Below, in pieces: positions 52,713 through 63,866 of a stretch of 64,000 nucleotides of DNA. The notes under the pieces were generated by a model that saw nothing but the letters and a program-made list of their open reading frames with translations, searched no databases and was not told where the DNA came from. The stretch comes from Numida meleagris (lineage: Eukaryota; Chordata; Aves; Galliformes; Numididae). Positions within the stretch are counted from its first letter, which is position 1; each line of letters opens with the position of its first letter. The stretch lies in contig NW_018364550.1 in NCBI RefSeq assembly GCF_002078875.1, forward strand, positions 45,582 through 109,581, written 5' to 3'. Made by a program: the position numbers and the translations under genes.

Positions 52713-55700
52713 TTCATAGAATCACAGAATGATAGAATGGCCAGGGTTGAAAAGGACCATAATGATCATCTAGTTTCAACCTCCCTGCTGAGTGCAGGGT
52801 TGCCAACCACTAGACCAGGCTGCCCAGAGCCACAAACAGCGTGGCCTTGAATACCTCCAGCGGCGGGGCATCCAAAAACTCCTTGGGCAACCCGTTCCAG
52901 TGCATCACGACCCTGAGTGAAAAACTTCCTCATAATATCTATCCTAAATCTCCCCTGTCTCAGTTTAAAACCATTCCCCCTTGTCCTATCACTATCCACC
53001 CTCATGAACAATCATTCCCCCTCCTGTTTATATGCTCCCTTCAAGTACTGGAAGGCCAACAATGAGGTCTCCCCGGAGCTTTCTCTTCTCCAAGCTAAAC
53101 AAGCCTGGCTCCCTCAACATTTCTTCATAGGAGAGGTGCTCCAGCCCTCTGATCATCTTGGTGGCCCTCCTCTGAACTCATTCCAAGAGCTCTGTGTCTT
53201 TCTTGTACTGGGGGCCCCAGGCCTGGACACAGTACTCCAGATGGGGCCTCACAAGAGTCAAGGAGAGGGGGACAATCACCTCCCTCTCCCTGCTGGCCAC
53301 TCCTCTTTTAATGCAGCCCAGAACATAGCTGGCCTTCTGGGCTGCAAGCACACACTGCTGGCTCACGTCCAGCTTCTCGTCCACCAGAACCCCAAAGTAC
53401 TTCTCCGCAGGGCTGCTTTTGAGGAGATCTTCCCCCAGTCTGTATAAATACCTGGGATTGCCCCAGCCCAAGGGCAGCACCTTGCATTTGGCCTTGCTGA
53501 ACCTCGTTAGGTTCACATTGGCCCACTTCTCCAGCCTGTCCAGGTCCCTCTGGATGGCTTCCCTTCCCTCCAATGTATCGACTGCACCGCTTAGCATCGC
53601 GTCATGTGCAAACTTGCTGAGGGTGCACTCGATTCCATCATCTATGCCATTGATAAAAATGTTGGAGAGCACCACTTCCAAGACTGACCCTTGGGGGACA
53701 CCACTTGTGACCGGCCTCCACACTGACGTAGAACCATTGATCACAACCCTTTGGCTGTGACCAGCCAACCAGTTCCTAAACCACCAAACAGTCCATCCTT
53801 CAAATCCGTACCTCTCCAATTTGGAGAGAAGGATGTGGTGAGGGACCATGTCAAAGGCTTTGGAGAAGTCCAGGTAGATGACATCCGTCACCCTTCTCCT
53901 ATCCACTGACGCCGTCACTCCATCATAGAAGGCCACCAGATTGGTCAGGCAAGATCTGCCCTTGGTGAAGCCACACTGGCTGTCTCAGATCACCTCTTTG
54001 TCTCGTATGTGCCTTAGCATGTCTTCTCGGAGGATCTGCTCCATGATCTTCCCAGGCACAGGGGTGAGGTTCACCAGCCTGTAGTGCCCTGGGTCATCCT
54101 TTCTCCCTTTCTTAAAAATGGGAGTAATGTTTCCCTTTCTCCAGTCACTGGGGTCTTCACCAGACAGCCATGATGTTTCAAATATGATGGAGAGCAGCTC
54201 GGCAACCATATCTCTCTCAGAACCCTGGGATGGATATCATCTGGCCCCATGGATTCCATACATTCAGTTTCATGAGGAGGTCTTGGACTTGTTCCACTGT
54301 TATAGTGGGACGGAATCCCCTCCTTTCACCCACACCTCAAGGTTCAGGGTCCTGGAGGACATGAGGAGTCTGACCACCAGTGAAGACCAAGGCAAAGTGC
54401 TTATTGAACACCTCAGCTTTTTCCATGTCTGAGGAAGCCACTTCTCCATCCTCATTTATCAGAAGGGGAGCACCCTCCTCAACCTGTCTCTTCCTGCCTA
54501 GGTACCTGTAGAAACCCTTCTTGTTATTTTTCACATCCCTAGCCAAGTTCAGCTCTATCTGCGCCTTGGCTTTCCTGATCTTATCTCTACACACGCGGAC
54601 AACAGCCCTATATTCCTTCCAGGCTACACAACCGTGCTTCCACTTCACGTACATTTCTCTCTTTTCCCTCAGTTTAAGCTGCAGATCCTTGCTCAGCCAT
54701 GCTGGTTGCCCAGCTCCACTGCTCAATTTCTTTTGCTGGGGGATGGAAAGCTCTTGCGCTCTCAGAAGGGTGTCCTTAAAGAGCTGCCAGCTCTGTTTAG
54801 TTCCTATGCCCTTAAGGACAGTTTCCCAGGGGATCTCACCCAGCAGTTCCTTGAGCAGCGGAAGTTCACTCTCCTGAAGTTCAGGGTCCTGACTCCACTC
54901 TTTGCCAGGCTTGCATTCCTCCAGATCACAAACTCCACCAGTGCATCATCAGTACAGCCCAGGCTACCTCCCATCTTAACCCCTCTAATGCTCTCCTCCA
55001 CATTGGTGAGCACCAGGTCCAGTAAAGCTTCACCTTGGGCCGGTCCATCTAGTACCTGGACCAGGAAGTTATCCTCAACAGACTCCAGGAATCTCCTGGA
55101 TTGTCTGCCGCCCACTGTGCCACTATCCCAGCAGGTATTTGGGTGGTTGAAATCCCCAATCAGGACAAGAGCCCGTGAATGCGACACTTCCTGCAGCTGA
55201 AGCAAGAAGGCCTTGTCAACAGGCTCCCCCTGATCAGGTGGCCTGTAACAGACCCCAGCCACTAGATGTCCTTTACTGGACTGAACCCTGATTTTAACCC
55301 ATAAGCTCTCAACCTGGTCATGGCTGTTACTCAGCTCTTCGCAATCTATCCACTTCCTAACATAGAGGGCAACTCCCCCTCCCTTCCTGCCCTGTCTATC
55401 CCTTCCGAAGAGTCTGTAGCCCTCAATCAGAGCGTTCCAATTGTGGGATTTGTCCCACCACGTTTCTGTGATAGCAACCAGATCATAATTTTCCAAGCAC
55501 ATCACAGTTTCCATTCCTCCTGCTTATTTCCCATGCTGCGTGCGTTAGTGTAAAGGCACTTCAGCTGGGCTTTCTGGCACACTACCTTTCTAGGAGGGCC
55601 CTCCCTCAAACTTCCAGAAGAAATCTGAAGTTTTCCCCCACTGCTTCCTAGAGGGACACGAGAAGGTTTCAGATGGGGGGTCGGCAACATTACCTCCTCT

Positions 55701-55865
55701 GAGGAGTTCCCAGCAGATCCTACAGGACGAGTCAGAGGTTTTTCCCCACAGTCTCCTACAACGACAACATCCTCAAGCCCTTTTCTGTCCCACTGACCAC
55801 TACCCTCTTCCCCCATCAAATCTAGTTGAAATTTCTGAACTACTCGCTCCACCCTAGCGAGCGAG
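52713..55865 (-). mobile_element. CR1 LINE inserted next to the provirus polypurine tract
   Basis: The 3' terminus (ttcatagaatcacagaatga) is at 52713 and the 5' end is near 55865, just upstream of ORF2. It is the second-longest CR1 here. It separates the provirus 3' region (55866-56048) from the polypurine tract (52699-52712), so it landed in the provirus. Same orientation as LRP6 and the provirus. Confidence 0.92.
52766..55860 (-). pseudogene. CR1 ORF2 remnant, catalytic residues lost
   Basis: Blocks in several frames: 55502-55860 (amino terminus, ending KCLYTNARSMGNKQEE), 54804-55514 (endonuclease, with YDLVAITETWWDKSHNW and VLIGDFNHPNTCWD), 54337-54726, 53985-54209 and 53178-53936 (reverse transcriptase, with [15 protein letters not shown] and VPQGSV). 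The endonuclease end reads C-T-D-D where the 20306 copy has Q-S-D-H, so the catalytic histidine is lost. The polymerase box reads F-A-H-D, so one catalytic aspartate is lost too. It is non-functional. Confidence 0.87.
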
Positions 55866-56048
55866 TACCGTATCATACCATATGACCACCATACCATAGC
55901 ATACCATATCCATACCATATGACATCATGCTCAGGTCCCACAATTTCTACACATCCTAATTACCACAACCTATCTTGCTTTTTGATATATATGCACGCAT
56001 GTTATTTCCACGTCTAGTGGAACTAATCTAGTGGAACTAGTCTAGGGG
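55866..56048 (-). repeat. provirus 3' region with ATACCAT-type short repeats
   Basis: Between the solo LTR and the CR1 lies a remnant of the provirus 3' untranslated region. At 55869-55922 several irregular copies of cataccat/ataccatat occur, on the plus strand reading accatatgaccaccatacca and onwards, ending in ccatatgacatcatgctcag. The last motif is common near the 3' ends of avian ERVL elements, so the repeats probably expanded from it. Confidence 0.55.
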
Positions 56049-56053
56049 CTATC

Positions 56054-56657
56054 TGTCACGGAGTTATCTCTGGATCTGTGTCCGTGACAGGGTGAGAGCA
56101 GGCCCGCAGGCCCACTGGCACAGAAGGGAGAGAAAGAAAAGAGAGAAAAAAAAAAAGGTGTCAGCGGTTTCCGGGCCGGCCTGGACCAGTCCTGTGACTA
56201 ATGAAGCAGGGGACCTGCGGATCCACACCTTGCGAACAAAAAGGGAAAAGGGGGAAGGGTAGGGGAATAGTAGATGACTCTAAAACAAAATAGCGGCAAC
56301 AGTCTGAGGAGGAACGTTAATTTACTAAATACGATATCGGAATTGAGGCCAACAAATACAAAAAAATTGAGAGAGAGTGTCCAAAAACTGAGGCCTCACT
56401 CTGTAAACTGCAGGGGGACCATGTGCTTCTCCGCAGCAAACAAAGTGAGAGAGTTCAGGCCTTCGAGGCAGCTCCTTGTACCCCCGCCAGGCGCAAAGAC
56501 CCCTGGGGAATGCAGCTCCTTCCCTTCCCCTCCGAGAACCAAGAACCCAGAAATGGCATTCCACAGAACCAGAACATTATCTTTAACTCCCAGTGCTTTA
56601 CATGATATTATGATGTGGAATACCGACAACAACAAAAAAAGTCACAAAACCACGACA
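56054..56657 (-). mobile_element. solo LTR inserted in the integrase region
   Basis: On the minus strand this 604-bp LTR starts TGTCGTGGTTTTGTGAC and ends CCGTGACA. It is flanked by perfect 5-bp duplications ctatc at 56049-56053 and 56658-56662. It belongs to the same family as the LTRs at 17671 and 63867 (shared start, ttccacatcat-type block, gcggcaac and ttactaaata blocks) but is clearly diverged from them. Since the duplication splits provirus sequence, it is a later independent insertion and not the provirus 3' LTR. Confidence 0.88.
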
Positions 56658-56662
56658 CTATC

Positions 56663-57450
56663 CATGTAACTTGTTCATGGTATTCACTTAGTTCATAACT
56701 TTGGGCCTCATCTGTCATAATAGTCCTTCAGTGCAAGAGGGATGATTCAGTGTTGGGTTACTGCATGCAGAAATGAGTCCTGCTGTCTGACTCAGTTCCT
56801 TCTGGGGTGGCACGTCACAAGACTTGCTTTTCAAGACCCAAAATAGTATTTCAGGTGGTGGCACGGGGCATAGGATATGTTTCCAGTCACCCAGTGGTTG
56901 CTTCCACAATTGTAAGCACATGCCATTTGCCAAGGCAAGTTTGTGGAAGCGTGATATAATCCACCTGCCAGGTCCCCCTATATTTGTATTTCAGCCATTG
57001 TCCTCCATACCAAAGAGGTTTTATTTCACTTGGCTTGCTTAATTACTGCATATGTTTCACATTCATGGATAACCTGTGCAATAGCATCCATAGTCAGGGC
57101 CACCCCTCAATCCTGAGTCCATCTATAGGCTGCATCTCTCTTCCTTGATGGACTGAAGAGTCATGGGCCCACTGAGCTAGAAATAATTCATCTTTATGTC
57201 ACTAGCCCAGATCAACCTGAGTAACTTCCAATTCAATCCCAGCAGCCCGATCCACCTGCTGGCTGTTTTCATGTTCTTTAGTGGCACGACTCTTGGGTAT
57301 GTGAGCATCTACGTGACATACTTTGTGTTCTCCACCGAAGCAGAAATATCTTTCTACAGTGAGGTGGCCCAGATGGGTTTGCCTCTGCACTGCCAGCTGT
57401 TCTGCTTCTGTTGCTGTAGCCACACTCTTAGGGCATTTGCCACCATCCAA
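56663..57450 (-). pseudogene. ERVL-like integrase remnant, cut by a solo LTR
   Basis: The block 57202-57450 contains VCHVDAHIPKSRATKEHENS and QQVDRAAGIE. Further on, the minus strand reads AHDSSVHQGRE (the H-H half of the zinc-binding site) and ECETYAVIKQAK, where tyrosine stands in the place of a second zinc cysteine. VDYITLPQTCLGKWHVLTIV carries the first catalytic aspartate of the core. The coding trace continues as ELSEYHEQVTW and stops abruptly at 56663, where the solo LTR duplication begins. Frameshifts and stops are frequent. Confidence 0.75.
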
Positions 57451-57474
57451 GAGTCAGTACACTGGCCACTTCTC

Positions 57475-57819
57475 TCATTCAACTATGTCTAAAGCAGTTG
57501 GATGGCAAAAAAACTTCTGCAAATTGGCTTGATCCACCTTTTCCCTCAGTAGTTGCTGCAGCTTGTTGTGTAGGACTTCATAGAACAGCCTTCCACCTGT
57601 GATGCTTTCCCACAATGCGATGGGACCATCAGTGAGCAGGGCATATTTCTTATTGTTTTCTGGCAGTTTATTATGTAGTAGAGCCTCTTCAGCAAGTGTC
57701 ACCTCCTCCTCTGGCGATATTCCAAATCTTTGCTTTTGGTCCAGTCCCTGATAAATTCTAAGATTCCTAGGTGGCTGAGGTTTCCCACTAGAGCTTGTTG
57801 CATGATTAGTGCAACCCAC
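57475..57819 (-). pseudogene. ERVL-like RNase H remnant
   Basis: The 114-residue open stretch contains KYALLTDGPIALWESITGG, whose T-D-G corresponds to the first RNase H motif, preceded by a connection-like part (EEEVTLAEEALLHNKLPEN). The rest drifts out of the expected frame. Assignment to RNase H rests on this motif and on its place between reverse transcriptase and integrase. Confidence 0.6.
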
Positions 57820-58099
57820 TTACTGCATGTAGTTTCAGTTGCTTGAACATCCAGCACAGGCAGTCAGGGTGCCAAGAGGAGCTCTGCTTTAGTACCAACC
57901 ACTTCCAAAGTAGCTCAAGCCCGTTCATATGCTGCCAGTATCTCTTTTTCAGAGGGAGTGTAGCGGGCCTTGTATCTTCTGTATCCCTGAGTCCAAAACC
58001 CTAGCGGTCAGCCTTCAGTCTTCCCCAGTGCTTTCTGCCAGAGGCTACAGGTGGGGCCATTCTCCCCTGCTTTGGCATACAGGACATTTTTTTACATCT

Positions 58100-58900
58100 T
58101 GTCCTGTTCAGACTGGACCAAGGGCTACTGCATGAACTATCTCCTGGTTGATTTGGTCAAAGACTTGTTGTTGCTCAGGATCCCGAGTGAAATTGTTCTT
58201 CCTCTGGCTCACTTGATGGAGAGCGTTTACAATCAGACTGTAATCCAGAATGTGCATTTTCCAGAAACCCACAACACCTAAGAAAGTCTGTGTTTCCTTT
58301 TTGTTAGCTGGTGGGGACATAGCAATTATTTTCTTGATCGCATCAAGACAATGTCTATCTTGCCATTTTACTCCTCAGAACTGTATTTCCTGTTCAGGTC
58401 CCTTGACCTTACTTTGTTATATGCTAGAAGAGGCTTTCAGAAGTATTTAGATTATTTTCTTCCCTTTCTCAAAAACTTCTTCTGCTGAGTTGCCTCACAC
58501 AATTGTGTTCTCAAGGTATTACAGGTGTTCAGGAGCTGCCCCCTATTCCAGTGCAGTCTGGATCAGTCCATGACAAATGGTAGGGCTGTGTTTCCACCTC
58601 TAGGGTAGTCGATTCCAGGTGTACTGGATGCTTCTCCAAGTAAAAGCAACCTGTGGCCTGCACTCTGCTCCAGAGGGATTGAGAAAAACGCATTAGCAAT
58701 GACAGTTGCGGCATACCACTTGGCTGCCTTTGATGCCAGTTCATATTGAAGTTCTAGTATGTCTGGTACAGTAGTGATTAGCAGTGGTGTGACTTTATTC
58801 GGGTCACAATAGTCCACTGCCAGCCTCCACTCTACTGGACTTTCACACTGGCCAAATGTGACTATTAAAGAGTTGGCAAATCAGCTGATGAATTGGAATT
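58100..58900 (-). pseudogene. ERVL-like reverse transcriptase remnant
   Basis: Fingers and palm are recognisable from VPDILELQYELASKAAKW and IANAFFSIPL (58563-58817), and the thumb/connection from TFLGVVGFWKMHILDYSLIV (58108-58320). A frameshift lies just after the first block. At the catalytic-box position (58507-58518) the translation is Y-L-E-N, then T-I-V and a stop, so the aspartate pair required for polymerisation is absent. The order and motif style are those of ERVL-class elements. Confidence 0.82.
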
Positions 58901-58962
58901 AGGGAACCCCAGTTGGTGTGATATTGCCACCAGTGCACTGTTCTAGTAACAGTCAGCACTGG

Positions 58963-59330
58963 CTATTCTACTCTTAGCAGCCCCACAACAAAAGGGACCT
59001 CTGAAAGACAAGGCAAGGTAGATAGCTGCTTAATGTCTTCCATTGCCAAGGCAGTTATATTGATAACAAACAAAGTATCTTTGAAGTACTCTTTCCTGAG
59101 ATAATCTATACAAAAGATGCATGGAGTCTCTGGGCCAGTTGCAATGGGGAGCTTTTGCCACTCATTTCTGGTTAGTCTCACTTTGGCCTCCAATACAGTT
59201 AACTCTTGGGATCCACCTGTCACTCCAGAAATACAAATGGGTTTTGCCCCTTTATAACTTGATGACATTGGAGTACATTGTATACCAGTGTCCACTAGAG
59301 TTTCACATTTCTGTGGTTCTGATGTGTCAA
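58963..59330 (-). pseudogene. ERVL-like protease remnant
   Basis: The aspartic protease active site is readable as LVDTGIQCTPM near 59295, followed by AKPICISGVTGGSQELTVLE. The retroviral protease is a homodimer using this D-T-G. The stretch to 58963 is open. It sits between gag and reverse transcriptase as expected. The reading frame is not continuous with its neighbours. Confidence 0.78.
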
Positions 59331-59399
59331 GCTATCTAATTCACACAGTCTAATAAACCCAATTGTCTCTTCCCTCCACCTGGCTGGAGGCAGGGCTAC

Positions 59400-61192
59400 T
59401 CTAGTTCTGGTTATTATATTCATTACTCATCTCTCATGTATGAGAACCAGAAGGCTCACTGTCAACCTCAGAAACAAGATCAGACCATCTTCTCTGTCTG
59501 GAGAACTGCCTGCTGGAAACAGGAGCTGCTATTTTCCTGGCAGAACCTACTCTTGTGATCGTCTTCCCTTACAACTCACATACCCATGCCTGTAGGATTG
59601 GGGTTGGTTTTCCATTCCACTTCCTCATATTCTCTCAATGATCATGCACATTAAGCCACAGGATGATAAATGATGTGCACCCACGATATCCTCTCTCTCG
59701 AGCAGAGGAACGCTTACTTCTAATGGATGAAATACTGGTTTGTACAGGTGGAGGAGCCGTTGAACTAGTTTATTTTTCTTTGAGCCATTGAACCACTTTC
59801 TCCATAGCTGAAACACAGGTCCATAGAGAGGAAGACAGATTATCTTCATATTGTTGAAGCATGCTAGCCACTGCATCCACTGCTGGTCTTTCATTATTTT
59901 TCCAGTTCATTCCTTCTGGGGTGCTGGCATATGATTATGGCGCATTCCAATACAACTCTCAGTTTGCATACGCATCATGTGGATCTTACAAGTTGGTATT
60001 ATCATCCAAGTTAATTCCATATATCAGATCTAACACAGCTAGATCCCTCAAGTACTGGATACCTTTTTCCACAGTGGTCCATTTGCCTGAGATAAATATC
60101 AGATCTTTCTTGAAGGGATATCTTTCCCTCATGTCTGATAAGAGTTGCTGTCATAGGGTAAAAGACTGTGTCTGTTTTCCAATTACTTTATCAATGTCAC
60201 TTTCTCTAGTAAAAGTTCTCTGCTGCTTGACTTCACTGCCCACTGTGTCGAGGATACTGGCCATACCATCCCAGCACCAAAGCAGCCAGGTGGCAATGTG
60301 CTCACCTGGCCAAAGGCCATAATATTTTCACAAATCTCGCAGCTCAATCAACCTTAGCTTCTCTCTTTGCTAAATGTTCTGACTTTTGTAGACCTTTTTG
60401 GTCTGTCTTATAGAGGCAACTTATACTGGCACTGATTAGTTCTCTGGTTCTCCTGTTGCGAGGGTTGGAGAAGCCCCAGGACTGTACCTCTCTCTGGACA
60501 TGGTGTACATACCTTGGGAGAAATTTTTTTCTTTTTCTTTTCACAATACTTGAACAGCCACAGGACCCATAGCAGGAGCAACTGCAGGACTCATCACAAG
60601 GGCTGGAGTGACAGCAGGGTCTGTCACAATACTTGGTGCAACCACAGGACCTGTTGCAGGAACTGGAGCTGCCACAGCATCTATCACAGGAGTTGGAGGG
60701 TCTGTTGCATTGTCATCAGATCCAGAAGTATTCTCTTCCCCTTGAGATTGCTGAACAGTGTTGAAAAGAGCTCAGTAGGCATAGTACAGATCCAGCACGC
60801 TGCAGTGATTTGTGCCTCTTTAGGATCGCCAGGGCAACAGCAGACCTTTTCCAAATATTCTACTAGTTTGTCAGGATTCTGCAGTTGTTCAGAGGTGAAG
60901 TTCCAAACCACTGGGGGGTGCCTAGTGCTTTAGGTACCTGCCCAAACCATCCCACACTCCCTGCCACTCAAAACTATCCCACCTCAGGGCAGATCTCTGG
61001 GTGGTATTCTTAAATAATGTCATGAAACACATTCATAACAAATACCAATAGGAACATCGTATCTTGAACATCCAATGGTTATTCAAAACTCTCAAGAGCT
61101 ATTGTAACTAGCTCTTGAGCTCTAATGAAAGAAGGGAAAGTGAAGGAGAGGCTGAGGAACTGCTGGAAAGTGTCCTCCTCTATCTCCTCCAT
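59400..61192 (-). pseudogene. ERVL-like gag remnant
   Basis: An ATG at 61190-61192 (minus strand) opens MEEIEEDTFQQFLSLSFTFP and is the likely gag start, after a leader of about 380 bases. Downstream, decayed blocks follow in several frames, including 60684-60911 (WNFTSEQLQNPDKLVEYLEK), a proline/alanine/valine-rich segment at 60548-60700, and 59625-59894. The protein would have been the structural polyprotein. Many stops and frameshifts are present. I see no convincing zinc knuckle. Confidence 0.68.
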
Positions 61193-61571
61193 AGCCAGAC
61201 TCCTCGAAAAACAAAGCAAAGAGTATAATTACTAATAGAATCAACAATATGCCTTCCAAAACCTAAAGATGACTGCAACACTGAATACACACAAAACAGT
61301 AGTTTCTCAGCTGCCAATTTTATCATGATATAAGCCAAGGCCATACAGCAAGCAAAATAAAAAGCTTAATCCAATGTCCAGAGATTACAAACAATGCAGC
61401 AGGGAAAATAAACAGCAAGCAAGGTGCTACACAATATAGTTCCATGAGAAGACTCTGAAAGAGCTCCATAAATAGGGAAACAATTAACATAGTGACTAGC
61501 AAATATCATACTGCCACAAAACCCTGTATTAACATGCTCCAGGGTCAGATCTGCTATTATCTCAACACTTT

Positions 61572-61591
61572 GTGCCCCACACTGGGTGCCA
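61572..61591 (-). promoter_or_regulatory. primer-binding site, lysine-tRNA-like
   Basis: Eight bases inside the 5' LTR the minus strand reads TGGCACCCAGTGTGGGGC. It matches 15 of 18 bases of the site complementary to the 3' end of tRNA-Lys(CUU), and the mismatches are of the CG-to-TG/CA decay type or next to one. Position and match are those of a retroviral minus-strand primer site. Confidence 0.65.
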
Positions 61592-61599
61592 AAATAACT

Positions 61600-62152
61600 T
61601 GCATTTTAACTAGGCAAGTGGCTCAGCACCACACAGTCATTCATTCGCTCATTCCTCTCCTTCCCAGCGGGATGGGGGAGAGAATCAGGGGAAAAAAAAT
61701 AAGTACAACTTGTGGGTTGAGACAAAACTATTTAGTAAGATAGACAAAAGGAAAAAATTATGACTATATATACACGCACATGCACACATATATGAATGTA
61801 TATAACAAGTGATCCACAAGCGATTCCTCACCCCCTATCAACGGATGCTCAGCTAGCCCTTCGAGCAGTGGAAGAGAGAGCAATGAACTCCCACCCCCTT
61901 CCAAACTCCTTCTGCATGATGTCTTATGGTATGGAATATCTCTTTGGCCAGTTTAAGTCAGCTGTCCTAATTCTGTTCCCTCCCAGCTCCTTGGGTCCTT
62001 TGCTGAGAACAGCCTCAGCTCTGCACAACACTGCTGAGCAGCAACTATAAATATCTCTGTGTTATCAACATTGTTTTTCCCCTAGAACCAAAACAAAGCA
62101 TCATACCAGACACTCTGAAGAAAACAATTCTGTCTCAGCTGAAACCGAGACA
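61600..62152 (-). mobile_element. 5' LTR of the ERVL-like provirus
   Basis: On the minus strand it starts TGTCTCGGTTTCAGCTG and ends near AAAATGCA at 61600. It aligns along most of its length with the LTR at 52128-52698. By hand I count about 26 differences over about 235 aligned positions nearest the LTR start, so roughly 11 percent divergence, indicating an old insertion. A TTTATAG TATA-like element is present near 62045. Confidence 0.85.
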
Positions 62153-63866
62153 CAGTTATACCACATACAAATATTATGAACAATGAGAAGAAAAGCTTTG
62201 ATTGCTTTCTCCTACAAACATTTTCCTATGCATCCATAAACTCATAGGTTTTTTTGGTTGCTTATTCATTTGTTTTTGAATTTTGGCATCTCCTGTAAGG
62301 TGAAACAGGCTATAAAAACTTCCTCTTCAAAAAGCATCAGAAATCACTATGCACTGTACAGCTGTAACTTGCTAGTTGTGATTTGCTCCAAATTAAAAGT
62401 TTTGCAATGGAAAAAGAAAGGAAACAGTGTTTCTTGATTCCACTCTGTGAGCTGAACAAATATGGTAAAGAGCAGGGTTTCTTTTCCGACAAAGCTCGAA
62501 GTCTAGGTGCACTGAGGATAGAAGATTTCACATCGACAGAAAAAAAACTTGCAGAGTACAAATGCTGAGATTAAATTCTATAATTCAGCAGTGATTTCCA
62601 GCAGTACTCACACTGAGACAGAAATTCATCTCCAGCACCTATTGGCTTTGCAGTCTTCTGATCTGTGATGCTTCCAGCACTGATACGGATCCTTTCAGCC
62701 CTGCTATCCTGCATGAAGCCAGGCCCCTGCCAGGAGCATCATTAAAGCGCCGGCCAACAGCTGTTTCACTCATTGAACAGGGATACCATAAACAGCACTT
62801 AGCTGATTTTAAGGCAGTTAACTATGACACCTTACAGGGCAGGCGATCATTTACCTTCATGAACATTATTCTGTGGGAAGAACAGCTGCCTAATTGGGAC
62901 AGCCAATTATTTGGTTAAGCCCTTCACAGTGGATGCTCCAACTTTCCAACTATGCTTCTTTGGGCCCCTGAGAACCTCTAAACTCCACAAGAACCAAAAG
63001 AGCCACCCAGCATCAGAGCCAGGATAGGTTTCAATAGCGCAGCAATCCCCTGGAGCTCATCAGCTCTGCAGTATTCCCTGCAGAACTTGGCACTCAACCC
63101 ACACTAGCAGGATGGCCACTCTTCTGATGAGGAAAAATAAAATCAAAAAAATAAACACAAACAGTTCATGAAAAAGATGTATCATATATATGCATTTGGC
63201 TGCCTAAAATAGTTCTCAACTTTAGAAGAAGAAATGTCTGTAGTCCTTCATGACTTTAAGAAAAAACAGCCCAAACAAGCGATCCTTCAAGTGTCCTTAA
63301 CAGAAACTTCTGGAGGAAGGTTTAGGGAGGCATGGAACTGCAATCCAGAAGGACTTAAAGTATCAAACTAAGCAGAAAATGAGTTTTCAGATGGACTCTA
63401 GGTACCACCAGAAGGTTTTAGCATGAAATTTCTCAACTGATTGCAAAATTCAAGGAATACTTTCAGTCCTTCAAAGGAAACATACATAGTCAACCAAATA
63501 CTTCAGGATATGATCAAGATAAACACAAGAGAGATGTTCTTAGCCAGTTCAGAACTGTAGTTTTTCATAATAGTTTGTCTCTATGACTAAATACAGGCAT
63601 TAGCTGAAAGCCATTTTCAGAGCTGCTCCACAATAATTTCTTATGTTATCACTCTGCACTCAAGAACAATTTCTGCGCAAGTTAACTTACCCTACACAGG
63701 TTTTCAAGTGCCTTCGTACCAATACTCTTGAATGTGCTTAGAGCAGCTATGAATTATTAACATCCTACTACACTGAATTTATTTCCCTTAAATTTACTGG
63801 TTTAGGAGCCCACAGGCTCCTACCAAAACTGCGGTTCCTCATTTTGGCTACGCAGAGCTGGCTCAT

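Larger units (their letters stand above)
52128..62152 (-). mobile_element. degraded ERVL-like provirus, interrupted by a solo LTR and a CR1
   Basis: Read on the minus strand the order is 5' LTR (61600-62152), primer-binding site, leader, gag, protease, reverse transcriptase, RNase H, integrase, a short 3' region, polypurine tract and 3' LTR (52128-52698). The flanks carry near-matching 5-bp target duplications, cagtt at 62153-62157 and tagtt at 52123-52127. The class is judged from the A-N-A-F-F-S-I-P-L motif of the reverse transcriptase and the 5-bp duplication. No envelope gene is recognisable, as in ERVL. Later insertions are the solo LTR at 56054-56657 and the CR1 at 52713-55865. Many stops and frameshifts make it inert. 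Confidence 0.85.

Noticed and set aside
54634..55200. Plus-strand open frame of 188 residues
   Set aside because: It is antisense to the CR1 ORF2 on the minus strand and has no recognisable protein signature; a shadow frame.
55866..55925. ATACCAT repeats as a CRISPR-like or satellite array
   Set aside because: Units are irregular, only a few copies, no spacers; they fit local expansion inside a retroviral 3' region.
56054..56657. LTR taken as the 3' LTR of the provirus
   Set aside because: It carries its own perfect 5-bp duplication (ctatc) splitting provirus sequence, and it belongs to another LTR family than the 5' LTR at 61600. The matching LTR with polypurine tract is at 52128-52698.
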